Shown: in pieces, positions 26,466 through 36,056 of the stretch
How positions within the stretch are numbered: position 1 is the first letter of the stretch
Layout of the letters: each line of letters starts with the position of its first letter
Assembly (NCBI RefSeq): GCF_003993795.1
Contig: NZ_RWKV01000008.1
Location: forward strand, 558,001 to 622,000
Direction: 5' to 3'
DNA from: Aquabacter cavernae
GTDB taxonomy: Bacteria > Pseudomonadota > Alphaproteobacteria > Rhizobiales > Xanthobacteraceae
DNA: 64,000 nucleotides
Made by a program: the position numbers and the translations under genes
The notes under the pieces: model-generated
The model's input: only the letters and a program-made list of their open reading frames with translations
Database searches by the model: none
Told to the model about the DNA's origin: nothing

Positions 26466-27332
26466 ATGCGTACCGAGGTGCGCATCGATTTTATGGGACG
26501 GGGAATGAAGCATCATCTGGCCGCGGTGGGGGACCGTATCTTTTCCTCCATCTCTCACATCGCTGACTGGAGATGGTATAATGATCCGCTCGGCGCCGCC
26601 CCACGGGCAAGTGCCGAGGAATATACCCGGCTCTTCCAGGCCGCCCGCAAAGCGGAATACTCCCAGATCGATGCGTTGGAATCGGAGATCGGATTTTCCA
26701 TCGACCGCGAATGGATGGATAGCTTGGCGCTGCATACGCAGATAACAGTCAAGAAGAGCGATCTCGCCTATCCTCACGGTAGGATTCTCTACAGCTTGCT
26801 CAGGAAATATATCGCTGAGCATCCGGGCGAATATATCACCATTATCGAGACCGGGACGGCGCGGGGCTTCTCCATACTCTGCATGGCCAAGGCGCTTATG
26901 GATGGCGGCGCGCAAGGGCGCCTGATCACGCTCGATGTCCTGCCCCATCATCAGAAGATGTACTGGAACTGCATTGACGATTCCCAGGGGCGCAAGACCC
27001 GTGCGGAATTGTTGAGCCCCTGGTCGGACCTTCTCAAATACGTTGTTTTCGTTCAGGGCGATTCCCTGCTCCAACTCCCGAAAGTTGGCGTCGATCGCGT
27101 GAATTTCGCCTTCATTGACGCTCAGCACACGAAGAAAAATGTCCTGCTTGAGTATCAGGCCGTGTCCAAGCTCCAGGAAAAGGGCGACGTGATCGTCTTT
27201 GATGATGTGACGCCGGGCACGTTCGACGGCGTGGTCGAAGCGGTGAAGGACATTGATACCGGGGGGCGCTACACCATGCGCTATCTCACGGCTTCCAAGC
27301 AGCGGGCTTATGCGTGGGGCACGAAAACGTAG
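26466..27332 (+). CDS. SAM-dependent methyltransferase (Methyltransf_24-like)
   Basis: A 288-residue protein with a class I methyltransferase core. TIIETGTARGFSILCMAKAL (about 124-143) is motif I, RLITLDVLPHHQKMYW supplies the acidic end of strand 2, and VNFAFIDAQHTKKNVLLEYQA and DVIVFDDVTPGTFDGV match the metal or substrate region of the Methyltransf_24 and cephalosporin-hydroxylase-like group. Such proteins often methylate sugars or small secondary metabolites. Codon use is visibly more AT-rich than in all neighbours, so acquisition by transfer is likely. The start is uncertain: ATG at 26466, 26493 or 26505 are possible and none has a clear ribosome-binding site. Confidence 0.8.
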   Translation: MRTEVRIDFMGRGMKHHLAAVGDRIFSSISHIADWRWYNDPLGAAPRASAEEYTRLFQAARKAEYSQIDALESEIGFSIDREWMDSLALHTQITVKKSDLAYPHGRILYSLLRKYIAEHPGEYITIIETGTARGFSILCMAKALMDGGAQGRLITLDVLPHHQKMYWNCIDDSQGRKTRAELLSPWSDLLKYVVFVQGDSLLQLPKVGVDRVNFAFIDAQHTKKNVLLEYQAVSKLQEKGDVIVFDDVTPGTFDGVVEAVKDIDTGGRYTMRYLTASKQRAYAWGTKT

Positions 27333-27472
27333 CGAGCGCCCATCTGAGGGTAGGGCCGGCGCCGCGTCCACGCCCCGCCGGAGCTGAGGTGCATACGGTG
27401 ACCTTGTGCCGCCGGCACACCATCCACCTGCCGCGCCTATAGCGCAAAAGTTTCAAAGTCATCGGAAGTTCA

Positions 27473-27548
27473 TGGTGAGCCCGTTGGGATTCGAACCCAA
27501 GACCCCATGATTAAAAGTCACGTGCTCTACCGACTGAGCTACGGGCTC
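27473..27548 (-). tRNA. tRNA-Lys (TTT anticodon)
   Basis: Minus-strand sequence folds as a complete tRNA. The acceptor GAGCCCG pairs with CGGGCTC, and the D arm is GCTC-AGTCGGTA-GAGC. The anticodon arm is CGTGA-CTTTTAA-TCATG with anticodon TTT, and the T arm is TTGGG-TTCGAAT-CCCAA. Discriminator A is followed by an encoded CCA. It is 76 bases long. No integrase or att-like repeat is seen at its 3' end. Confidence 0.97.
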
Positions 27549-27690
27549 ACTGAGGGCGCGTTCGTAGGCCGGTGGCGCCGCAGGGTCAAGGGCCGTTTCC
27601 GGGAAATGGCGGTGCCGGGGCAAGGTCGCCCGGCCGGCCGCCATTGACCCGATTACCGTGGGCGCGCACCATCGGGCCAAGGAGCCCATT

Positions 27691-28854
27691 ATGCCTGTCA
27701 ACAACCGCCTTGCCGACGCCCTGGAAGACATGACTGCGTGGCGGCGCCGTCTGCATGAGACCCCCGAGCTGATGTACGACCTGCCCGAGACCTCGGCCTT
27801 TGTGGCCGGGCAATTGAAGGCGTTCGGATGCGATGAGGTGGCCACGGGCATCGGCCGCTCGGGCGTCGTGGGCGTCATCAAGGGCCGTGGCGAGGGGCGG
27901 GTGATCGCGCTTCGCGCTGACATGGACGCCCTGCCGATTCGCGAGATCACCGGCGCCTCCTATGCCTCCAAGGTGCCCGGCGTGATGCATGCCTGCGGGC
28001 ATGACGGCCACACCACCATGCTTCTGGGTGCGGCGCAGCATCTCGCTGACACGCGGGCCTTCGCAGGCACGGCGGTCGTGGTCTTCCAGCCCGCGGAAGA
28101 AGGCGGCGCCGGGGGCAAGGCCATGCTGGATGACGGCCTCATGGAGCGCTTCGGCGTCGAGGAGGTCTATGGCATGCACAATCTGCCGGGGCTGCCCGTG
28201 GGTCGCTTCGCCATGCGCCCGGGCCCCATCATGGCCTCGGCGGATCATGTGGAAATCACCATCGAGGGGAAGGGCTCCCACGCGGCCAAGCCCAATGAGG
28301 GCATCGACGTGGTGCTCACGGGCGCGGCCATCGTCACCGCGCTCCAGCAGGTGGTTTCGCGCAATGTGGACCCACTGGCGTCCGGCGTCGTCTCCATCAC
28401 CATGTTCCATGCGGGCGAGGCGGACAATGTGCTGCCGCCGCGCGCGGAACTCACCGGCACCATGCGCAGCCTCGGCGCCCATATCCGCCAGCAATTGCGG
28501 GACCGGGTGAAGGAGGTGGCGGAGGCCGTGGGCGGCGCCTATGGGGCGAAGGTGAGCGTAAAGATCGTCGAGGGTTATCCCGCCACCGTCAATCACGCGG
28601 CCCAGACCGCCTTTGCGCAGGACGTGGCGGAGGACGTGGCGGGCACGGCGAACGTGGATCCCATGGCGCCCCCGCTCATGGCGGCCGAGGACTTCGCCTA
28701 TATGCTGGAAGCGCGGCCCGGTGCCTATATCTTCATCGGCAATGGCGACAGCGCGGGCCTTCACCATCCCGCCTATGACTTCAACGATGCGGCCCTGCCG
28801 CTCGGGGCGTCCTATTGGGTGCGCCTCGTGGAGCGGGCGCTACCTCTGGTCTGA
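27691..28854 (+). CDS. M20 family metallo-amidohydrolase (hippurate/N-acyl-amino acid hydrolase type)
   Basis: A 387-residue cytoplasmic M20D-type peptidase predicted to remove acyl groups from amino acids. Metal ligands are visible in MHACGHDGHTTMLLGAA (about residues 94-110), FQPAEEGGAGGKAML, VYGMHNLPGLPVG and, near the end, GLHHPAYDFND. The lid domain begins at about 185 (VEITIEGKGSHAAKP). The family includes hippurate hydrolase, N-acetyl-diaminopimelate deacetylase and IAA-amino acid hydrolases; which amide is cleaved cannot be read from the sequence. The start at 27691 follows AAGGAGCCCATT. Its last 15 bases overlap the end of the tusA-like gene tail to tail. Confidence 0.92.
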   Translation: MPVNNRLADALEDMTAWRRRLHETPELMYDLPETSAFVAGQLKAFGCDEVATGIGRSGVVGVIKGRGEGRVIALRADMDALPIREITGASYASKVPGVMHACGHDGHTTMLLGAAQHLADTRAFAGTAVVVFQPAEEGGAGGKAMLDDGLMERFGVEEVYGMHNLPGLPVGRFAMRPGPIMASADHVEITIEGKGSHAAKPNEGIDVVLTGAAIVTALQQVVSRNVDPLASGVVSITMFHAGEADNVLPPRAELTGTMRSLGAHIRQQLRDRVKEVAEAVGGAYGAKVSVKIVEGYPATVNHAAQTAFAQDVAEDVAGTANVDPMAPPLMAAEDFAYMLEARPGAYIFIGNGDSAGLHHPAYDFNDAALPLGASYWVRLVERALPLV

Positions 28855-29106
28855 CGCCAGGGGACGGCGCAGGAGGCGGAATGTCAGCACGCCGTCGGCC
28901 ATTTCCTTGGCCTCCAGCGCGTGTCCGGTCTCATGCACCAGATGGGGAATGTCGATGGCCGACATGGGGTCCGTGCAGCGCACCACGATGCGCGTGCCGG
29001 GCGCCGCCTTGGCCAGCGCCTTGCGGGCATGAAGGACGGGCAGGGGGCATTTGAGCCCCCTCAGGTCCAGATGGACCGTCCCGTCGTCCGGCCCGGCCTC
29101 TGTCAC
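28840..29106 (-). CDS. TusA-type sulfur carrier protein
   Basis: An 88-residue protein of the SirA/TusA family, which carries a persulfide on one cysteine for tRNA thiolation, molybdenum cofactor or other sulfur transfer. The signature [19 protein letters not shown] (14-32) contains the active Cys20 followed by the CPxP motif. [18 protein letters not shown] completes the fold. Its start overlaps the gltX stop by 4 bases, so the genes are translationally coupled; a link to tRNA modification fits that context. The 3' end overlaps the M20 gene by 15 bases on the other strand. Confidence 0.92.
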   Translation of the reverse strand: MTEAGPDDGTVHLDLRGLKCPLPVLHARKALAKAAPGTRIVVRCTDPMSAIDIPHLVHETGHALEAKEMADGVLTFRLLRRPLASDQR

Positions 29107-30518
29107 GCCGCCTGATCCCGCAGCCGGGCGAGGCTTTCATCGCGGCCCAGCACGATCAGCACGTCGAAGATGGGCGGCGAGGTGGTGCGGCCGGTCAGCG
29201 CTGCCCGCAGGGGCTGCGCCACGGCGCCCAGCTTCACGCCGGTCTCCTGGGCATAGGCGCGCACTGCCGCCTCGGTGGCTTCCTGGGTCCAGTTCGCAGC
29301 TTCGAGAGCCGGGAGCAGGGCCGTGAGGTGCCCGCGCGCTTCCGCCGTCAGCAGGGCGGCAGCCTTCTCCTCCACGGGCAAGGGGCGCTCGGCGAACAGG
29401 AACTCGGCATTGTCCAGAAGCTCAATCAGGGTCTTGGCACGCTCCTTCAGGCCCGGCATGGCCATGAGCAATTGCGCGCGGCGCTCGGGCGTGAAGCGGG
29501 CGACGCGGGCCGCGCCGTCGGGCAGATGGGGCATGAGCGCTTCCACCGCCGCCAGCAGATCCGTGTCGGACGCCGCGCGCATATATTGGCCGTTGAGGTT
29601 TTCCAGCTTCTGGAAATCGAACCGGGCGGCGGAGCGGCCCACGCGGTCGAGATCGAAATATTCGATCATCTCGGCGGTGGAAAACAGCTCCTGGTCACCA
29701 TGGCTCCAGCCGAGGCGCACCAGATAATTGCGCAGCGCCTCCGGCAGATAGCCGAGGTCCCGGTAGGCATCCACGCCCAGCGCGCCGTGGCGCTTGGAGA
29801 GCTTGGCCCCGTCCGGCCCGTGGATGAGTGGGATATGGGCCATGGCCGGCACGTCCCAGTCCAATGCACGGTAGATCTGGGTCTGGCGCGCGGCATTGGT
29901 GAGATGGTCGTCGCCCCGGATGATGTTGGTGACGCCCATGTCGTGGTCATCAACCACCACGGCCAGCATATAGGTGGGCGTCCCGTCCGAGCGCAGCAGA
30001 ACCAAGTCGTCCAGATCCTTGTTGGGGAAGGTCACGGTGCCCTGCACCATGTCCTCAATCACCGTCACGCCGTCCTGCGGCGCCTTCAGGCGGATCACGG
30101 GCTTGCGGTCGGTGGGGAATTCGGACGGGTCGCGGTCGCGCCAGCGGCCGTCATAGCGCGGCGGCCGGCCTTCCTTGCGGGCCAGTTCGCGCATCTCGTC
30201 CAGCTCCGCGGGCGTGGCGAAGCAGGGATAGGCATTGCCGCGCGCCAGCATCTCCTCCACCGCCGCGCGGTGACGCTCGGCGCGGGCGAACTGGTAGATC
30301 ACCTCGCCGTCCCAATCGATGCCGATCCAGGACAGCCCTTCCAGGATGGCGTCGATGGCCTCCTTGGTGGAGCGCTGCCGGTCGGTGTCCTCGATCCGCA
30401 GCAGCATCCGGCCGCCCTTGGCCTTGGCATAGAGCCAATTGAACAGCGCGGTGCGGGCGCCGCCGATATGCAGGAAGCCGGTGGGGGAGGGAGCGAAACG
30501 GGTGACGATCTCAGACAT
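29103..30518 (-). CDS. gltX: Glutamate--tRNA ligase
   Basis: Class I aminoacyl-tRNA synthetase that charges tRNA-Glu. The 471-residue protein starts [25 protein letters not shown], holding the HIGH-type motif HIGG (17-20). It carries KLSKRHG, the KMSKS-type loop, in mid-sequence (after IHGPDGA). [15 protein letters not shown] and the C-terminal anticodon-binding helices are also clear. An upstream in-frame ATG 17 codons earlier is rejected because the family begins at MSEIVTR. It heads a two-gene unit with the tusA-like gene and is divergent from comEC. Many alphaproteobacteria carry two GltX-like proteins, and this could be either one. Confidence 0.96.
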   Translation of the reverse strand: MSEIVTRFAPSPTGFLHIGGARTALFNWLYAKAKGGRMLLRIEDTDRQRSTKEAIDAILEGLSWIGIDWDGEVIYQFARAERHRAAVEEMLARGNAYPCFATPAELDEMRELARKEGRPPRYDGRWRDRDPSEFPTDRKPVIRLKAPQDGVTVIEDMVQGTVTFPNKDLDDLVLLRSDGTPTYMLAVVVDDHDMGVTNIIRGDDHLTNAARQTQIYRALDWDVPAMAHIPLIHGPDGAKLSKRHGALGVDAYRDLGYLPEALRNYLVRLGWSHGDQELFSTAEMIEYFDLDRVGRSAARFDFQKLENLNGQYMRAASDTDLLAAVEALMPHLPDGAARVARFTPERRAQLLMAMPGLKERAKTLIELLDNAEFLFAERPLPVEEKAAALLTAEARGHLTALLPALEAANWTQEATEAAVRAYAQETGVKLGAVAQPLRAALTGRTTSPPIFDVLIVLGRDESLARLRDQAA

Positions 30519-30640
30519 CGCGGTCCAGTCGGGCGGGTCGGGAAACGGGGTCGCCAGGAGGGCGCGCATGTCGCGCGGCGGCCCATGGCGCTCGGGCGGC
30601 GCCCATGTAGCATAGGAGCCGCCTTGAAGGAACTTGATGG

Positions 30641-32884
30641 GTGGCCGAGCCCCGCGAGAGACCCGTCCCGAAAGCGCGCGCCCTGGCGGCGGCCGTGCGG
30701 GGCGCCGCTTATCCCGGCGCAGGGATGGGGCAGGTGCTGGAAGCCCTCCTCTCCCGCCTCACCGGCCGCCTGGAGGCAGATGCGCGGGCGGAGGTCCTGT
30801 CCGGTCGGCTGATCCTCTGGCTGCCCGTGGCCTTCGCAGGCGGCATCCTCATCTATTTCGCGGCGGAGCAGGAGCCTTCGCTCATTGCCGCGCTCCTGCT
30901 GGCCGCTGTGCTCAGCGCCGCCTCCTTCGTCGCGCGTATGCGCCCGCTGGCCTTCGGAATCCTCCTCGGGTTCACCGCGCTCGCCTGGGGGTTCGCCATT
31001 GCCACGGTGCAGACGGCGCGCCTTGACCGGCCCGTGATCATCCCGCCCACGGGCGCGGTACGGCTCACGGGCCATGTGGAAGGGGTGGAGCGCCGGGCCA
31101 ATGCGGACCGCATGCTGCTGCGGGTCACCTCCGCCGAAGGGCGCGGGCTGGAGCGCCGGCCTGATTTGGTGCGCCTGTCCGTGCCCAAGGGCGGCGCGCC
31201 GCCGCCGGGAAGCGCCGTGTCGCAGCTTGCGCGCCTTCTGCCGCCGCTCAGTCCCGCCGAGCCCGGCGCCCATGATTTCGGGCGGGGGCCATGGTTCGAC
31301 GGCATCGACGCCGTGGGCTACGGCCTTGGGCGGCCGAAGCCTGCCCGGATCGCGGGCGATCCGCCCTGGAGCGTCAAGGTCGCGACCTTTGTGGGCGAGG
31401 TGCGCACGGGGCTTGCCGCCCGCATCCGCGCTTCGCTGAGCGAGCCCTCCGCCGGGATCGCCGTGGCGCTGGTGACGGGGGACCGCTCGGGCGTCTCACC
31501 CGCCATCGAGGACAGCATGCGCAGCTCGGGCCTGACCCATGTGCTGTCCATTTCCGGGCTGCATATGGCATTGGTGGCCGGAACCCTGTTCGCCTTGGTC
31601 CGCGCTCTGCTGGCGCTCTCGCCCACATTGGCGCTGGGGTTTCCGGTCAAATCCTTTGCGGCCGTGGTGGCGCTGGCGGGCAGCGCCTTCTATCTGCTCC
31701 TGTCCGGCAATGACGTTCCGGCCCAACGCTCCTTCATCATGACCGCTCTGGTGCTGCTGGGCGTAATGGTGGGACGGCGGTCTCTCAGCCTGCGGACGGT
31801 GGGAGTGGCCGCATTCGTCGTTCTGGCGCTGTCGCCGGTCTCGGTGCTGGAGGCGGGCACGCAGATGTCGTTCGCCGCAACGCTGGCGCTGGTGGCCGCC
31901 TATGAACGAATTCAGCCGCTCAGGGGCCGCAAGCCGCCGGAAGGGCTTTGGGGGCGCCTCGCTTTCAAGGTGCTGGTCTTCTTCGCGGCGCTCGCCTTGA
32001 CCTCTTTGGTGGCAGGGCTCGCCACGGCCCCGTTCGGGGCGCTGCATTTCCAGCGGCTCGCACCCTATGGCCTGCTGGCGAATCTCGCGGCCATGCCCGC
32101 CGTCTCCCTGCTGGTGATGCCGTTCGGCCTTCTGGGCGTGCTGCTGCTGCCCTTCGGGCTCGACGGCCTCGCCTGGCCCGTCATGGGAATTGGGCTCTCC
32201 ATCATGACGCTGGTGTCCGACCATGTGGCGGCCATGCCGGGTGCCTCGCTCCATATGTCGGCCATCGGCGTTCCCTCGGCGCTGGCGGCGGCATTGGCGC
32301 TGTTCTGCCTCTGCCTGCTGCGGGGAAGCCTCGTGCTCCTGGCCGTCATCCCGGCGGCATTCGCCATCCTGCTGGCGGGCGCGCCGCCCCGTCCGGACGT
32401 GTTCGTGAGCGCAGATGGGCGCACGGTGGCGGTGCGCGGGGCGGATGGTCGCCTGTCCGTGGCTGGCGCGTCCAGCAACAAGATGGTCGTCTCGCAATGG
32501 CTCGGGCGGGACGGGGATATCCGCAAGGCGGATGACAAGACCCTCGGCGGCGCGTTCCGGTGCGACAGGTCCGCCTGCCGCGCGCCTCTGCAGCGGGGTG
32601 GCACACTCACGCTGCTGCGCAAGCGGGATGCTCAGCCGGGGGCGTGCGGCCAGCACGATATTCTCGTCACGTCTGCCCGCGAGGCGCCGCCCTGTGCCGG
32701 GCGCGTCTATTCGGGCGCGAGCCTCGGCCGGACGGGAACCGTGGCGCTATATGGGCAAGAGGCGGGGTGGCGCGAGGTGCCGTCGCGGGATCCGCGGGTG
32801 CAGCGTCCCTGGATGGCGCCTCTACCGGCGCAGGCGCCGGACCGAGCGTCCGAGGGCGACCCGGCGGCCGACGCCGCCGAATAG
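30641..32884 (+). CDS. comEC: ComEC/Rec2 family DNA-uptake channel protein
   Basis: A 747-residue polytopic inner-membrane protein that is the predicted channel for single-stranded DNA in transformation. After a hydrophobic N-terminal region, a DUF4131 domain spans about 60-230. The Competence core follows with [18 protein letters not shown] (about 298-315), [21 protein letters not shown] and [16 protein letters not shown]. The C-terminal 190 residues (from [18 protein letters not shown]) occupy the place of the usual metallo-beta-lactamase domain but have no HxHxDH motif, so that nuclease module is reduced or lost. Four cysteines occur in this tail. The gene is divergent from gltX. Confidence 0.93.
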   Translation: MAEPRERPVPKARALAAAVRGAAYPGAGMGQVLEALLSRLTGRLEADARAEVLSGRLILWLPVAFAGGILIYFAAEQEPSLIAALLLAAVLSAASFVARMRPLAFGILLGFTALAWGFAIATVQTARLDRPVIIPPTGAVRLTGHVEGVERRANADRMLLRVTSAEGRGLERRPDLVRLSVPKGGAPPPGSAVSQLARLLPPLSPAEPGAHDFGRGPWFDGIDAVGYGLGRPKPARIAGDPPWSVKVATFVGEVRTGLAARIRASLSEPSAGIAVALVTGDRSGVSPAIEDSMRSSGLTHVLSISGLHMALVAGTLFALVRALLALSPTLALGFPVKSFAAVVALAGSAFYLLLSGNDVPAQRSFIMTALVLLGVMVGRRSLSLRTVGVAAFVVLALSPVSVLEAGTQMSFAATLALVAAYERIQPLRGRKPPEGLWGRLAFKVLVFFAALALTSLVAGLATAPFGALHFQRLAPYGLLANLAAMPAVSLLVMPFGLLGVLLLPFGLDGLAWPVMGIGLSIMTLVSDHVAAMPGASLHMSAIGVPSALAAALALFCLCLLRGSLVLLAVIPAAFAILLAGAPPRPDVFVSADGRTVAVRGADGRLSVAGASSNKMVVSQWLGRDGDIRKADDKTLGGAFRCDRSACRAPLQRGGTLTLLRKRDAQPGACGQHDILVTSAREAPPCAGRVYSGASLGRTGTVALYGQEAGWREVPSRDPRVQRPWMAPLPAQAPDRASEGDPAADAAE

Positions 32885-32895
32885 CCGCCCCTTTT

Positions 32896-33666
32896 TCACT
32901 CGCCGGAGTGGCGCTCCGTGAGGCCGTGCTTCAGGTAAGGCGGGCGGGGAATGGAGGCGTGCGCGGCCCGCAGCGCGGCGGACCAACGCTCGCGCAGATC
33001 GTGGAAATAGGGCTCGCCCGGCTCGATCCGGTATTTCATCTCGGCCTGGAGCGCATCCGGCACCACCACCATCATGTCGATGGGCAGGCCCACGCCCAGG
33101 TTCGAGCGCATGGTGGAATCCATGGAGATCAGGCTGGCCTTCAGCGCTTCCGAGATGTCCATCTCATAATTCACCGCGCGATCCAGCACCGGCTTGCCGT
33201 ATTTGTGCTCGCCGATCTGGAGGAAGGGCGTGTCGGTGGTGCATTCGATGAAATTGCCCGCCGAGTAGATCATGAACAGGCGCAGCGGGCCGCCCGCGAT
33301 CTGGCCACCCAGCAGGAAGGACACGTCGAAGCTCACATTGCTCTGGTCGAGCGCGCCGCCATCCACCTGATGCACCTGCCGGATGGCGCGGCCCACCAGC
33401 TGGGCGGCCTGGAACATGGTCTTGGCATCGCGCAATTGCTGGCGCTCGCCCGCCTCATGGTCCTCGACGCCTTCATGCAGGAGGCTGATGACCGACTGGG
33501 AGACCGAAAGGTTGCCGGCGGAGGCGATGGCCATGATGTAGTGGCCCGGCTCCTCGAAAATATGGAGCTTGCGGAAGGTGGAGATGTTGTCGAGCCCCGC
33601 ATTGGTGCGGGTGTCCGCAATCATCACCAGGCCGTTTCGGACCAGAACCCCGCAACAATAGGTCAT
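32896..33666 (-). CDS. Anbu-type proteasome-like peptidase
   Basis: A 256-residue Ntn-hydrolase fold protein of the Anbu (ancestral beta subunit) group, related to HslV and 20S beta subunits. Starting at ATG 33666 gives MTYCCGVLVRNGLVMIADTRTNAGLD, which places Thr directly after Met, as needed for the N-terminal nucleophile. TFRKLHIF supplies the conserved lysine and ADTRTNAG the aspartate. An upstream ATG two codons earlier would mask the Thr. Anbu is usually clustered with an ATP-grasp protein, an alpha-E protein and a transglutaminase; none of these is next to it here. Substrate and partner are unknown. Confidence 0.9.
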   Translation of the reverse strand: MTYCCGVLVRNGLVMIADTRTNAGLDNISTFRKLHIFEEPGHYIMAIASAGNLSVSQSVISLLHEGVEDHEAGERQQLRDAKTMFQAAQLVGRAIRQVHQVDGGALDQSNVSFDVSFLLGGQIAGGPLRLFMIYSAGNFIECTTDTPFLQIGEHKYGKPVLDRAVNYEMDISEALKASLISMDSTMRSNLGVGLPIDMMVVVPDALQAEMKYRIEPGEPYFHDLRERWSAALRAAHASIPRPPYLKHGLTERHSGE

Positions 33667-33768
33667 CACCATCCCCTTCGCTCGGCACGATTTATACCGA
33701 GCGGAGGCCCCTTGCCGCAATCGTATGTGCACATATTGCAGGCGAAAAATCGCTTTGCGTGAAAGAGG

Positions 33769-34959
33769 CTAGTCCTGCTCCTCGGGAGCGGCGCCGCGGC
33801 GGAACGGTCCAAGGTCCGCCAGTTCCTCGCCCATGCCGCGCACATGGGCCCGTTCCCGCTCCAGATAACGGGCGACAGCACGCCGCAGGTCCGCATTGGC
33901 GATCCAGTGGGCGGAATGGGTGAGACGCGGCAGGTAGCCGCGCGCCAGCTTGTGCTCGCCCTGCGCCCCGGCCTCCACCACCGACAGTCGCCGCGCGATG
34001 GCATAGTCGATGGCCTGATGGTAGCAGACCTCGAAATGCAGGAAGGGATGGTGCTCCACGGCGCCCCAATAACGGCCATAGATCGTGTCCGCGCCGATGA
34101 AATTGAGCGCCCCGGCAATGTAGCGGCCCGCGCGCTTCGCCATGACCAGCAGGACCTGATCGGCCATCCGCGCGCCGATCAGAGAGAAGAAGGCCCGGTT
34201 CAGATAGGGCTGGCCCCATTTGCGCGAGCCGGTGTCCATGTAGAAGGCGAAGAAGGCGTCCCAGGCCGATTCTGTCAGGTCCGGGCCGGTCAGGGCTTCG
34301 ATGGTGATGTCCTCACCCAGCGCCTCCCGCCGCTCCCGGCGCAGCGCCTTGCGCTTGCGGGAGGCGAGGGCCTCCAGGAAATCCTCGTACGAGCCATAGC
34401 CCTGGTTGAGCCAGTGGAATTGCTGGTCGATGCGCTGGAGGAAGCCCAGATCTCCCAGCTTCTCCCATTCCCCCTGGGTGGCGAAGGTGACATGGGCCGA
34501 GGAGGCATCATGCCGCCGGGCAAGCTGCACCAGACCCGCCCCGAGCACGTCCATGGCAGCCGCATCGGACGGATCCCGCGTCAGGAGACGGCGCCCGGTC
34601 ACGGGTGTAAACGGCACGGCCACCTGGAGCTTGGGATAATAGCTGCCTCCCGCGCCCTCAAACGCCTCCGCCCACCCCTGGTCGAAGACATATTCGCCGC
34701 GCGAATGGCTTTTCAGATAGGCCGGAACGACGCCTGTGGGCGTGCCGTCCGCATCCGCGAGCATGAGATGCTGCGCCATCCAGCCCGTGCGCCGGCCCAC
34801 GCATCCTGCCTCCTCCAGCGCGGAGAGGAAGGCATGGCTCACGAACGGTTCCGGCCGCTCCGCGCCCCCGGCGGCACAGGCATCCCATGCGGCGGCGGGG
34901 ATATCGGAGATCCGGCCGAGGACCTGGAGCGTGACGTCGTGGCGTGTCGTCTCGGGCAT
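33769..34959 (-). CDS. GNAT-fold acyltransferase, DUF482/FemAB-like
   Basis: A 396-residue protein of the PF04339 family (FemAB-like, peptidoglycan biosynthesis/recognition). Typical segments are PFVSHAFLSALEEAGCVG, GGSYYPKLQVAVPFTPVTGRRLL, SRKRKALRRERREAL, FYMDTGSRKWGQPYLNRAFFSLI, GALNFIGADTIYGRYWGAVEHHPFLHFEVCYHQAIDYAI and GAQGEHKLARGYLP. The fold suggests transfer of an acyl or aminoacyl group, but no activity has been settled for this family. It lies about 100 bases upstream of the Anbu gene in the same direction; cotranscription is possible. Confidence 0.9.
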   Translation of the reverse strand: MPETTRHDVTLQVLGRISDIPAAAWDACAAGGAERPEPFVSHAFLSALEEAGCVGRRTGWMAQHLMLADADGTPTGVVPAYLKSHSRGEYVFDQGWAEAFEGAGGSYYPKLQVAVPFTPVTGRRLLTRDPSDAAAMDVLGAGLVQLARRHDASSAHVTFATQGEWEKLGDLGFLQRIDQQFHWLNQGYGSYEDFLEALASRKRKALRRERREALGEDITIEALTGPDLTESAWDAFFAFYMDTGSRKWGQPYLNRAFFSLIGARMADQVLLVMAKRAGRYIAGALNFIGADTIYGRYWGAVEHHPFLHFEVCYHQAIDYAIARRLSVVEAGAQGEHKLARGYLPRLTHSAHWIANADLRRAVARYLERERAHVRGMGEELADLGPFRRGAAPEEQD

Positions 34960-35017
34960 GGAGCGTCAAAGATGGGTCCCGCCACCGGGTGACGGCAGCG
35001 CGGTGGAAGGTCGCAGC

Positions 35018-36046
35018 TTACTTGGGATAGGGCTTCAGGATCAGGATGTTCAGGTCAGTCTCGGGCGTGAAGTCCTTGGCCTGCATCTGGAAGGTGGTGG
35101 GGCCGATCTTCTTCACGCCCGTGCCGCAGAAGCTCACCAGATTCTCCGGCGCGCCCTTGTCCACGGTCAGGGTGAAGCTGGAGATGGGGCCGCTCCAATT
35201 GGCGCCGGTCTTCAGGATATAGCCCAGCCGAACCTCGCTGAGATTGGGCAAGGACGAGCCCTGCATGCGCGGCACCTTCGCCGCCGCCGCTTTGAAGGCG
35301 CTGTCGATGCAAAAGGTCTCGTCCATGCGGCGCAACTCGCGGCGGGCATAATCGTCGGGTTTCGTATCGCCCACCAGCGTGCCCACGGACATGCCCACGC
35401 TCGGGGCATAGTGGTGCTCCACCTTCAGGTCGCGCTTCGCGGGGAAGGTCTGGGTCCAGTAATAGGTGGTCTTCAGGGTCCAATCGAGCGGCGCCAGATG
35501 ACGCTCCCAGCCCTTGCCGGCATCATATTCGTCCACACGGACGAGGCCGATTTCGAGAAGCTGTCGCTTGGCCTCGTCGGGCAGGGCGTCAAGCGCGGCC
35601 ACCGTCTTCCGCCATGTGGGATCCAGCGGGATCTTCAGGTCTTCCAGGAGCTTGGTGCGATCGAGCCCGAAGCTGATCACGCGCCGCTCCATCTTCGTCT
35701 CGACCGGCTTTCCGTCGATCCGGGTCTTGAAGTCGAGGAAATTATCCACGTCCGGGAAGGGAATGGAGATGGGGCTCTCGGAATAGGCCAGGTCCGGCAT
35801 GGGGAAGGCCACCAGCAGGGTCACGTCCTTGTCCGAGGTGTTGCGGAACAGGTAGCGGACCCGCACCTCCTTCTCGGAGACGAACAGGTCCTCCGAGACC
35901 ATGGAGACCACCTCGTTCGGCACGAGCACCAGCCCTCCGGCGCGCAATTCGGCACTGGAATCGTTCGCCGCGGCCGGTCGGGCAATGCCGGTGGCAAAGA
36001 GCGCGGCCAGGGCGGCCACCGGAACCCACTGCTTCACGCGCCGCAT
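35018..36046 (-). CDS. Secreted DUF4424 family protein
   Basis: A 342-residue exported protein of the DUF4424 family, with a Sec signal MRRVKQWVPVAALAALFATGIARPAAA followed by NDSSAELRAGGLV. Family features include SEDLFVSEKEVRVRYLFRNTSDKDVTLLVAFPMPD near the start, YYWTQTFPAKRDLKVEHHYAPSVG in the middle, and a C-terminal LGYILKTGANWSGPISSFTLTVDKG. The family is periplasmic and its function is unknown; the domain looks like an immunoglobulin-like beta protein. The ATG at 36046 is chosen because it starts the signal peptide. It begins 10 bases after the GDPD gene stops, so the two are probably one transcript. Confidence 0.9.
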   Translation of the reverse strand: MRRVKQWVPVAALAALFATGIARPAAANDSSAELRAGGLVLVPNEVVSMVSEDLFVSEKEVRVRYLFRNTSDKDVTLLVAFPMPDLAYSESPISIPFPDVDNFLDFKTRIDGKPVETKMERRVISFGLDRTKLLEDLKIPLDPTWRKTVAALDALPDEAKRQLLEIGLVRVDEYDAGKGWERHLAPLDWTLKTTYYWTQTFPAKRDLKVEHHYAPSVGMSVGTLVGDTKPDDYARRELRRMDETFCIDSAFKAAAAKVPRMQGSSLPNLSEVRLGYILKTGANWSGPISSFTLTVDKGAPENLVSFCGTGVKKIGPTTFQMQAKDFTPETDLNILILKPYPK

Positions 36047-36056
36047 CACGCTCTCC

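Noticed and set aside
27400..27690. Possible genomic-island attachment at tRNA-Lys
   Set aside because: I find no integrase gene and no direct repeat of the tRNA 3' end within the window, although an atypical gene lies upstream.
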